A DNA stretch of 5,834 nt from positions 1 to 5,834 of the forward strand of contig JAJZQA010000174.1 in NCBI GenBank assembly GCA_021810985.1, read 5' to 3'. This stretch comes from Deltaproteobacteria bacterium (GTDB lineage Bacteria > Desulfobacterota > Desulfuromonadia > Geobacterales > Geobacteraceae). Of the stretch, positions 1 through 5,834 are shown in pieces (the stretch's first letter is position 1; every line of letters begins with the position of its first letter). Position numbers and translations under genes: made by a program. The notes below the pieces were generated by a model. That model searched no databases, was not told where the DNA came from, and saw nothing but the letters and a program-made list of their open reading frames with translations.

Positions 1-776
1 CCACCCACCGGGCGTCCCGCAGTGTGGTCAAGCCTCTGGGGCTCTGGATCTTCTGGCGGGCGGCCCTGGCGGAGCAATTCGCTGTTTCCATCAGCGATTT
101 CTTCGACGCCATCTCCCTCGACAACACAGGGACCTACCAGAACGGCTACATGCTGGTGGACGCCAACACCGGCGAAACCGGCCTGGTGGAGATGTCCTAC
201 CGCTGCTTCATCTACTACCGGTCATTCGGCGGCCCCTACACGGTCAGCAGCAAATCGCTGGACGGCGGCCTCTGCGACATCGACTACGATGCGGAAATGG
301 TGACGCCAGACTACCTGATGGGCATCAACTATCCGGCTTCGCTGCAGGTGCGGACTGACCTTCAATCGAACGACAACCGGCCGGAACGGCGGGTGCAGTT
401 CAAGAAACTTCTGCCCGAAGTGAAGAACCTGCAGATCGCCAGGAACGTCATCACCTATACCGATCCGCCCAATCCCCTGTCCATCTTCGGGCGCTGGGAT
501 CTCGGCTATGGGGTGACCGATTATCCCAAGCTGATTCCGGACGGAGCCCTCGACGCCAAGGTGGCCGACACGGCCATGGTCCGTTCGTTCATGGGATTAT
601 CAGGCATCCTCGACACGGAGTCTCCGGCTGCCGGTTTCTGGATGCTTTACGGCACCCCGCGGATTAAAGGCAAGCCGTTCATCTGGAGCGAGTCCTTGTG
701 GCCCTGGCAGCCGCTGCGTGATGTGCCCGACAGGCTGGATGGCGTTTTCACGCTGATGCCGCTGTATCTGAGGTGA
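1..776 (+). CDS. Ntn-hydrolase-like protein, phospholipase B-like / C45 type, C-terminal part (5' partial)
   Basis: The frame is open from the left edge (first full codon at 3) to a TGA at 774-776, giving 257 visible residues. A GTG at 24 is not a credible start: there is no ribosome binding site and the frame runs on to its left. Seen in the sequence: NTGTYQNGYMLVD (123-161), a beta strand TGETGLVEM after it, NDNRPERR (369-392), GALDAKVAD (543-569) and PFIWSES (675-695). In phospholipase B-like proteins a stretch like NSGTYNNQ-MVVD, a DxKV motif and a final PF-W motif occur; the NR--R stretch recalls C45 acyl-transferases. Both are self-processing Ntn hydrolases that cleave amide or ester bonds. 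The nucleophile cysteine expected at the start of the mature chain would lie upstream, so activity cannot be judged here. The next gene starts 57 bases later with no terminator between. Superfamily fairly likely; exact family and substrate unknown. Confidence 0.6.
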   Translation, partial: THRASRSVVKPLGLWIFWRAALAEQFAVSISDFFDAISLDNTGTYQNGYMLVDANTGETGLVEMSYRCFIYYRSFGGPYTVSSKSLDGGLCDIDYDAEMVTPDYLMGINYPASLQVRTDLQSNDNRPERRVQFKKLLPEVKNLQIARNVITYTDPPNPLSIFGRWDLGYGVTDYPKLIPDGALDAKVADTAMVRSFMGLSGILDTESPAAGFWMLYGTPRIKGKPFIWSESLWPWQPLRDVPDRLDGVFTLMPLYLR

Positions 777-819
777 CCGTGAGCGGCTATAGCAGGCCAC
801 GCAACCCAAACAGCCATGG

Positions 820-826
820 AAGGAGG
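820..826 (+). promoter_or_regulatory. Ribosome binding site that sets the start at 834
   Basis: AAGGAGG matches the 16S anti-Shine-Dalgarno sequence over all seven bases and lies seven bases before ATG 834. An in-frame ATG at 816 would sit in front of this site and has no such motif of its own, so 834 is the better start. Confidence 0.85.
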
Positions 827-833
827 AGAAAGC

Positions 834-2387
834 ATGAACACCAATCGCCAGTTTATAGTTCGTTTCATGCTGATTTTCGTCTGCTTTTTCGGCACCGGAG
901 AGGGCATCTCCCTCGGCGAAAACACCATGTCGACAAACAAGGTACCTGGCCAGGTTGAGAGCAAAGCGCGCCGCCTCATGCACGAACTGAAGAAGGAGGG
1001 TTTTGAGGTCAGCCGCGGCTATTTCAAGGTCTGGCCGATCGAGCAATGCGAGTATACGTTCCAGAGAATGGGAATGTGTTACGGCAACAATCCTGCCGCA
1101 CCGTATGTGACTTTTGCGGTGCCCCCCTGGCCGGATGAATTCGTCGATCCCGTCACGAGCACGGTATGGGGCCCGTCGCTACCGGGATTCATCGATGTCT
1201 ATCGCTTCGACCCGCGCGAGGCGATCGTCGTACTCGGGAAGCTCCCTCCCCCGGCCAGCTATTTCGGGGAGATGACGTACCTCTTCACACGGCAGGGAAC
1301 CTATGACCCGAACAATCCCAGGTACCGGGACATTGAAGAGATTCTGGGCGATTTCGTTCACGTCTTTTTCCAACAGGGCCCATCCAATCCCGAGCGTTAC
1401 CAAGCAGTTTCCAGCCTGAGCAATCCCATCAACAACGTGGTCATCGAACGAAAGTCCGGCTCGGCCTTCGAACAGATCCGCAATATCATCATCACCCCGG
1501 ACAAGGTTATGGACCAGGCCGTGCGCAAGGCCTTCGCCCGTATCTCGGTGAGGGACGAGGATGTCTTCACCGAGCAGATCCCCTCCGACATGCATGTCGG
1601 CCTCGGGGAGGATGCGGATGACTTCATGACTTTCTTCCGCTACGCCCACGCGGCGGACAAGACCCGTGCGGATGCCTGGCGGGCAGAGTTGCCGCTGGTC
1701 GTCCTGAGGGTCAGGGACACCCGATGGCACCGTCAGCCGGAAACGTATCCGCCTGTCGCCATGGAAGAGAGATCGGCCGTCGACGAATATCCGCTCAAGC
1801 CAGACCTGGGAAGTCTTCTTGAGGCAATCGCCCAAAGATGGAGCCAACCTTGCGCCGAAGCGGGTTGTGCGGACCGGGCCGAGAGCTTTATCAAGGCACA
1901 GAATGCACCCATCCATATGATCGGGCCGCTCTGCAACGAGTACGACCAGGACTGCCTCGGCGACAACTGGGACGCCGCCTACCAGCTGCTCCCGCCCCAC
2001 GCCCTCGACCACGGCGAGATCTACGCCGTTGCCGGCACCTTGGGGACCGAAACCGGGAATGCGACCTACACCGCCCTCAGCATCAATCAGAAATCGCGCT
2101 TCAAGGGGGTAAAGAACATCCCCCATGAAGACCTTCAAGGCAGCGCGAATGGGTACAGCCCAGAAGCAAGCAATACCGACAAGCTCTTTCTGGTCTATTT
2201 CACACGGAACTGTTCAGACGTGAAAGACCTTACGGACGACCACTGCATCGAAATCCCGACGACGCTGATCCCAGAGGGGGACAAGCTCGTGCTCGCGGTG
2301 CGCGACTACATCAAGCCGGGCACGCAGCGGGGCCCGGATTCGGCGCTCATTCTGCCCGCGCAGATGCTCCAGCTGGTGAGGCCGTGA
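834..2387 (+). CDS. Exported conserved protein of unknown function, 517 residues
   Basis: ATG 834 is chosen over the in-frame ATG 816 because of the strong ribosome binding site between them. Residues 1-24 look like a signal peptide: a short basic start (R5, R10), a hydrophobic core FMLIFVCFFG, then GTGEG; C17 is not in a lipobox. The mature part has eight cysteines in four close pairs (72/82, 340/345, 367/374, 460/471), as expected for disulfides outside the cytoplasm. Conserved-looking blocks are NNPAAPY (85-91), DPREAIVVLGKLPPPASYF (126-144), IIITPDKVMD (218-227), GLGEDADDFMTFFRYA (256-271) and VAGTLGTETGNATYT (399-413). From memory, similar NNPxSPYG, EAIVxxGxTPP and GxATYS blocks occur together in a family of uncharacterised exported proteins from bacteria and protists. 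I know no reaction for it and see no clear catalytic motif. Likely co-transcribed with both neighbours. Confidence 0.88.
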   Translation: MNTNRQFIVRFMLIFVCFFGTGEGISLGENTMSTNKVPGQVESKARRLMHELKKEGFEVSRGYFKVWPIEQCEYTFQRMGMCYGNNPAAPYVTFAVPPWPDEFVDPVTSTVWGPSLPGFIDVYRFDPREAIVVLGKLPPPASYFGEMTYLFTRQGTYDPNNPRYRDIEEILGDFVHVFFQQGPSNPERYQAVSSLSNPINNVVIERKSGSAFEQIRNIIITPDKVMDQAVRKAFARISVRDEDVFTEQIPSDMHVGLGEDADDFMTFFRYAHAADKTRADAWRAELPLVVLRVRDTRWHRQPETYPPVAMEERSAVDEYPLKPDLGSLLEAIAQRWSQPCAEAGCADRAESFIKAQNAPIHMIGPLCNEYDQDCLGDNWDAAYQLLPPHALDHGEIYAVAGTLGTETGNATYTALSINQKSRFKGVKNIPHEDLQGSANGYSPEASNTDKLFLVYFTRNCSDVKDLTDDHCIEIPTTLIPEGDKLVLAVRDYIKPGTQRGPDSALILPAQMLQLVRP

Positions 2388-2404
2388 GAACGAATCGAGC
2401 ACTC

Positions 2405-2412
2405 GGAGGTGA
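2405..2412 (+). promoter_or_regulatory. Perfect Shine-Dalgarno site before a tiny ORF
   Basis: GGAGGTGA is complementary to the 16S 3' end at all eight positions and is the strongest such site in the window. Four bases separate it from ATG 2417 (six if only GGAGGT is counted). No long gene starts at a suitable distance, so it appears to serve the 31-codon ORF. Confidence 0.75.
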
Positions 2413-2416
2413 ACGC

Positions 2417-2512
2417 ATGAAAAACAAGCTCTTCAGGTCGTTCGCATTGATCATCGTGATAGTATCGGTCATGGCGGGGGAAAATGACTGCAGGTTCACG
2501 GGAAAAGGATGA
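2417..2512 (+). CDS. Possible 31-residue exported peptide or signal-peptide remnant
   Basis: ATG 2417 to TGA 2510-2512 reads MKNKLFRSFALIIVIVSVMA followed by GENDCRFTGKG. It has the three parts of a signal peptide: basic start (K2, K4, R7), hydrophobic core FALIIVIVSV, and a cleavage-like end at M-A-G. Cleavage would leave only about ten residues, with one cysteine. The cysteine is four residues past the M-A-G end, so this is not a lipobox. Support for translation is the perfect ribosome binding site. The stop overlaps an ATG at 2509 (ATGA) that is in frame with the large downstream gene, so it could act in translational coupling. Other readings are a decayed remnant of an exported protein or a leader ORF that tunes the next gene. 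I do not recognise the product. Confidence 0.5.
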   Translation: MKNKLFRSFALIIVIVSVMAGENDCRFTGKG

Positions 2513-2524
2513 AAGAAATTACAT

Positions 2525-2532
2525 GGAGGTGG
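2525..2532 (+). promoter_or_regulatory. Ribosome binding site that sets the start at 2536
   Basis: GGAGGTGG matches the anti-Shine-Dalgarno sequence over its first seven bases; from GGAGGT there are five bases to ATG 2536. It favours 2536 over the in-frame ATG 2509, which has no such site but overlaps the preceding stop as ATGA. Confidence 0.8.
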
Positions 2533-2535
2533 AAA

Positions 2536-5500
2536 ATGCGTACCAAAAGGCATGTATCAACGCGAGGTTCTGTCACGGGTGCATTCGAGGCCTTCATAAC
2601 ACGGGTCCATCAACTGCGACGCTATCTATGCTTCGCCATCCTCCTGCTGGCGGTCGTGCCGGCCTGGGGCGATCCGGGGCGCGGCCTTTCAGGTGATAAC
2701 GGCAATACGCATCGGGTTTCGATCAACAGCAGCGGTTACATCAGCATTGACGTAGGGCAACCCGTGGACGGATTCTTCCCCAACACAGCGGACTCGAGTT
2801 CCTATCAGACGTATACGAGCCCCTATCAGGTATGCCGCGAAGCCATTCAGGTGCCGGGGCCGGGTGAGGGCCTGGCCGAGTTTGACGCCAAAATCTACTA
2901 CGTTTACGTCGCCGATACCCCGCTCCAAGATGCCCAGGGGAATTATGCCGACACGTCCTGCACCCACGCTTCTAACCCGGGGCTGTCCGCCTGGGTTGCG
3001 GTTTATCACGAGAAAGATAAAAAGTGGTTGTATAACAGGCACCTCGGCCCGGTTCATACCGACAACCTTGGCCAGGGCACGGGCGCCGGCGCGGCCATCG
3101 TCGTTTTCAACTCCGAACTGTATATCTTCACCGACAGGCAGACCTATACCAGTACCGATGGTTATGGCTGGAATGCCACTGACCCTCCGGTTTACAACGA
3201 TAGTACCTACGAGCCATTGGACGCCATCACCATCTATCCGCCAATATGGGGAGCAGCCGGAACCCCTGGTGAAGGCGAGCCCAAAGTCCTGATCGTTTAC
3301 GGGCGGCAGACGGCTCCGGGTAATACCTACAGCCAACTCCTGAGCGGACTCTGGGATGGAAATGCCGGAAGCGGTCTCTCTCTTGTCCAGAGCATCTCCG
3401 ATGTGCCAAGCTATGGGCGCGCGTCCCTCATATCGGGGACGGTGGACACACCTGCTTTAAATGGCTGGGGTCAGAAGGTACCGGTGGTGCAACTCTTTGA
3501 GAACAGCAAGCCAACTTCCACCACCAGCGCCGCGGGAACGATTAAGCATTGGGAGAACTTTTACTACTACTTCTGGGGAACACTGGTTACGGGACCAAGT
3601 TGGCACGCAGACACCCTGGTATACCCGGCTTCAGCAAAGACAATGGACCAGTTGTTTGTTTTCCCTCACTATCTCGCGGAATGTATTGACGATTCGAAAG
3701 CTCCTTACCAGGACCTTCGTCAGTGGATTCAGGTCACCTGGCTGGATAATGGAACTAAACAGCAGATCGCTTTCAAATCCGATGCCCTGGTTCCCAAGAA
3801 CAAGGACATACCCATGACCAGGTGCGGTGAATATGGCGGGACGGCTACGGACACGGCCGCCGAAGATCCAAATAATGCAGATGTGCTCAGAACCAGGCAG
3901 CATTACTGGACGCTGGTGGGGGTGATCTTGGGGACGCCGCCGTTTTCGGTGAATGGCTATACAGTTTACTCCGACTTTGGTCCCTTTTCCAACGTCAACT
4001 ACGGGACGGACGAGGTCCACCAGGTAGAGTCGGGAACGACAATGAGTAATGCAGTCCTGGCCAGCGGCGGCGGTGAGATACACGGCGGCATAAAAGGTGT
4101 GTTCAAGTTGTCGGCCAGCATCGACTGGGGCTACAAACACACTTGGACGCACAACTTCGGGGACACCTCGACTCAGACGGTGAAAAAAAATGACAGCTTT
4201 GGGACGAGCCGCTCGGCCTACAGTGAGCTCGGGAAGTGGGGCTGGGCCATATTCAACGCCCCGACGCTGGTCCTGCAGAACTGGCAAGCTTACGCCTATG
4301 ACTACGACCCTTCAACCGGGGTGGGGCACGACCTGGATCAAACCCTCACAACATTCCAGCAAAACGGCGCAACCTTTCAAAAGGCCAATTTCGAACTTGA
4401 GAATCCTGGCGGACCCAACGACCTTTACCCGGGGCTTATGAAAGGGATAGCCCCTTTCGGCTGCTCTCGCAGCCTGTATGACTGGTACAGGTTCCCTCAG
4501 GGGGTTGTCTCTTGGGAAGCAGATTCGCGGTGGGATGCCAGGCTTGGCGAAAAAAATGTCGTGAACCCTGACGAGGAGTCGTGGTCCACAAAAGGACAGT
4601 ATTTGGAGCTAAAGCTTCAACCTTTACAGTTTGTGCCTGGTTCCGGTTCGGAGCCCTCTTTTGCCCAGACAACCCAGCATTACGACACTGAGGGACAGAC
4701 GAACGACGTCAATGTTACCGTCGGAGCCAACATGAGTCTCGGCACCGAGGTCAACGGGATGTCGGCCTATTTGAAAGCCGGGTACGCGGGAAGCTTTGGC
4801 TGGTCCACCAAAACCACGACCGGGTTTGGAACCCAACTCTCTTTCGCCCTTGATATGAAGTCATGCAATGTCCCGGGACCCGGTTGCGTGGGCTCCCTGA
4901 CCGTTCAACCCTATTGGCTTATGCCGAAAGCAGGAGATGCCGGCGCCGGCGCGCCCTGGATCCCCACTGCATATCAGAACGACAGGCCATGGGCCATCGT
5001 TTGGAAAGCCTCCGGCGCAACCCCGCTGCCGACTAGTCCCATCACCTGCACCACTCCCGCAACCAGCAGCCTCCTTGCCAGCAGCCCCCTCAGCAGCAGT
5101 TTCGCTGATAACAGTCGGGCCGGAACGGCCCCTCCTCCTTCAACTGCGTTCGGTCGGGTCGTAAGCGGAAACGGCGGAGGCGAGCCGGGCGACCAGTACA
5201 GCCACTACGTCATCGAGGGTGGCCGCTTGACCTGGGTGGAGACGGACACGGAGGAGCGGATCCCGATGACCGCGGACGACTTTGATCCCACGCAGGGGGT
5301 CTCCATCGAGGTTCAAGGTTTTTCGTGGTCCTCCTCCAGCGGCAACGGCGCCTGGAGCCGCAGCGGCAACAGCTGGATCTTCAAGCCTAATGGCAAGGTC
5401 CAGGAAAACCGCGTGACTCTGAAACTCGACTTCGACGCAGCGACCTATGACCTTCACATCCAGAAGGCCGATCTGGGTGGACGCGTGCCAGCCGGCTCGA

Positions 5501-5834
5501 CCATTGTCAATCTCATCCTGACCGTCAACCAGCAGTACGCGTTCTTCACCCCCCTGAACCACGACGTCGATATCGCGTGGCGCTGGAGCGCGTCCGCCCC
5601 GGATGCAAATAAGGCGCATGTGACCTCGTTCCAGGGCCGCTACGACACGGCGAAGCAGTCGGGGAAGGTGGCCCTCGCCGGGACGCTGCCGGCAATCCTG
5701 CCCGCTTTCGGAGACCTGAGTGTGAACGTCAACGGGCATCCGTACCTCGCTCGACTGATAGACCTCGATGGCTTCCAGGAGGCCTTCGAGAAGGGCGGCA
5801 CCATCAAGTATGCGAAGCAGGGAGTCATCGTAGT
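2536..5834 (+). CDS. Large exported modular beta-rich protein of unknown function (3' partial)
   Basis: One frame is open for 1099 codons from ATG 2536 to the right edge with no stop. The ATG at 2509 is an alternative start. Residues 1-45 form a signal peptide with an unusually long basic first part (about 31 residues, LRR at 27-29), the core CFAILLLAVV and a likely cut after AWG (43-45). Region 46-450 is aromatic and beta-rich; IVVFNSELYIFTD followed by TYTSTDGYGW (188-212) resembles a blade of a sialidase or Kelch-type propeller. HYWTLVGVILGTPPF (456-470) is a conserved-looking block. Two alternating Gly/Ser/Thr segments follow (about 503-550 and 720-772), then a block ending RPWAIVW (817-823). 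A Ser/Thr/Pro linker (about 826-882) leads to Ig-like modules, with SWIFKPNGKV, TYDLHIQKADL and GKVALAGTLPA. Cysteines at 777/784, and perhaps 100/142 and 383/430, fit disulfides. No catalytic motif is seen. A surface or secreted binding protein or toxin-like protein is possible but unproven. Confidence 0.9.
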   Translation, partial: MRTKRHVSTRGSVTGAFEAFITRVHQLRRYLCFAILLLAVVPAWGDPGRGLSGDNGNTHRVSINSSGYISIDVGQPVDGFFPNTADSSSYQTYTSPYQVCREAIQVPGPGEGLAEFDAKIYYVYVADTPLQDAQGNYADTSCTHASNPGLSAWVAVYHEKDKKWLYNRHLGPVHTDNLGQGTGAGAAIVVFNSELYIFTDRQTYTSTDGYGWNATDPPVYNDSTYEPLDAITIYPPIWGAAGTPGEGEPKVLIVYGRQTAPGNTYSQLLSGLWDGNAGSGLSLVQSISDVPSYGRASLISGTVDTPALNGWGQKVPVVQLFENSKPTSTTSAAGTIKHWENFYYYFWGTLVTGPSWHADTLVYPASAKTMDQLFVFPHYLAECIDDSKAPYQDLRQWIQVTWLDNGTKQQIAFKSDALVPKNKDIPMTRCGEYGGTATDTAAEDPNNADVLRTRQHYWTLVGVILGTPPFSVNGYTVYSDFGPFSNVNYGTDEVHQVESGTTMSNAVLASGGGEIHGGIKGVFKLSASIDWGYKHTWTHNFGDTSTQTVKKNDSFGTSRSAYSELGKWGWAIFNAPTLVLQNWQAYAYDYDPSTGVGHDLDQTLTTFQQNGATFQKANFELENPGGPNDLYPGLMKGIAPFGCSRSLYDWYRFPQGVVSWEADSRWDARLGEKNVVNPDEESWSTKGQYLELKLQPLQFVPGSGSEPSFAQTTQHYDTEGQTNDVNVTVGANMSLGTEVNGMSAYLKAGYAGSFGWSTKTTTGFGTQLSFALDMKSCNVPGPGCVGSLTVQPYWLMPKAGDAGAGAPWIPTAYQNDRPWAIVWKASGATPLPTSPITCTTPATSSLLASSPLSSSFADNSRAGTAPPPSTAFGRVVSGNGGGEPGDQYSHYVIEGGRLTWVETDTEERIPMTADDFDPTQGVSIEVQGFSWSSSSGNGAWSRSGNSWIFKPNGKVQENRVTLKLDFDAATYDLHIQKADLGGRVPAGSTIVNLILTVNQQYAFFTPLNHDVDIAWRWSASAPDANKAHVTSFQGRYDTAKQSGKVALAGTLPAILPAFGDLSVNVNGHPYLARLIDLDGFQEAFEKGGTIKYAKQGVIV
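5011..5181 (+). other. Ser/Thr/Pro-rich linker inside the large exported protein
   Basis: Residues 826-882 are low in complexity: TCTTPATSSLLASSPLSSS, then APPPSTA, then SGNGGG. There are few charged or large aromatic residues compared with the flanks. It separates the main body from the C-terminal Ig-like modules and probably forms an exposed flexible tether. Other frames here also lack stops for a while and are Pro/Ala- or Gln/Pro-rich, which is expected for such repetitive GC-rich DNA. Confidence 0.65.
5182..5834 (+). other. Ig-like beta modules at the C-terminal side of the large protein (partial)
   Basis: Residues 883-1099 show two probable beta-sandwich units. The first (about 895-1015) has alternating strands such as VSIEVQGFSW, RVTLKLDFD and STIVNLILTV. 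The second (from about 1023) has HVTSFQGRYD, KVALAGTLPA and DLSVNVNG, and runs into the window edge. The pattern resembles small repeated Ig-like modules I recall at the ends of exported proteins in Geobacter-like bacteria, where they may serve adhesion or display. That comparison is from memory; the strand pattern is seen directly. Confidence 0.45.

Noticed and set aside
777..833. Possible promoter in the gap before the second gene
   Set aside because: I see no convincing -35/-10 pair in the 57 bases; only the ribosome binding site can be supported.
1179..2138. A 319-codon open frame on the minus strand
   Set aside because: It lies wholly inside the 834-2387 gene, has no good ribosome binding site, and reads as Val/Gly/Asp/Arg-rich protein typical of the reverse strand of a GC-rich gene.
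2396..2405. Inverted repeat CGAG-CA-CTCG after the second gene, considered as a terminator
   Set aside because: The stem is four base pairs with a two-base loop and no T run follows, so it would not form a terminator.
2689..4287. Minus-strand open frames of 215 and 218 codons (2689-3336 and 3631-4287)
   Set aside because: Both are opposite the continuous 1099-codon plus-strand frame and show no motifs, start context or sensible composition.
3089..4955. Similar GGCGCCGGCGCG strings near 3089 and 4942, considered as a repeat or site
   Set aside because: Both encode Gly/Ala runs in frame inside the large protein, and short GC-only palindromes are expected at this base composition.
4937..5164. 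A 75-codon plus-strand frame rich in Pro and Ala over the linker, considered as a frameshift
   Set aside because: The main frame is uninterrupted on both sides and gives a sensible Ser/Thr/Pro linker. A pair of compensating shifts would be needed, and there is no direct sign of one.
5140..5739. A 199-codon minus-strand open frame
   Set aside because: It is a shadow of the high-GC3 C-terminal modules of the plus-strand gene.

Overview
The window carries a compact run of plus-strand genes. It is GC-rich with strong Shine-Dalgarno sites. The complete genes start with export signals and their predicted mature parts hold paired cysteines, so most of the products appear to be exported. This suggests a GC-rich Gram-negative bacterium. 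A Desulfobacterota-like host is my best guess, from the style of the beta-rich modules near the right edge, but nothing in the window fixes the taxon. I found no RNA gene, mobile element, CRISPR array, terminator or clear promoter.

Layout: (1) Positions 1-776 hold the C-terminal part of an N-terminal-nucleophile (Ntn) hydrolase-like protein, nearest to the phospholipase B-like / C45 acyltransferase type. Its beginning, including any nucleophile cysteine, lies to the left of the window. (2) Positions 834-2387 hold a complete 517-residue exported protein of a conserved but, as far as I know, functionally unnamed family. It has eight mature cysteines in four close pairs. (3) Positions 2417-2512 hold a possible 31-residue peptide that is almost only a signal peptide, but has a perfect 8-base Shine-Dalgarno match. 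(4) From 2536 to the right edge a single frame stays open for 1099 codons. It encodes a large exported modular protein: signal peptide, a beta-rich N-terminal half with a propeller-like patch, a central region with two alternating Gly/Ser/Thr segments, a Ser/Thr/Pro linker, and Ig-like modules that continue out of the window.

Gaps between genes are 57, 29 and 23 bases with no hairpin terminator, so the set is probably one transcript. The combination of an Ntn-hydrolase-like enzyme with two exported proteins of unknown role points to a shared job outside the cytoplasm, possibly in envelope processing or interaction with other cells. That is inference. The large protein and the tiny ORF before it are the parts most worth following up.
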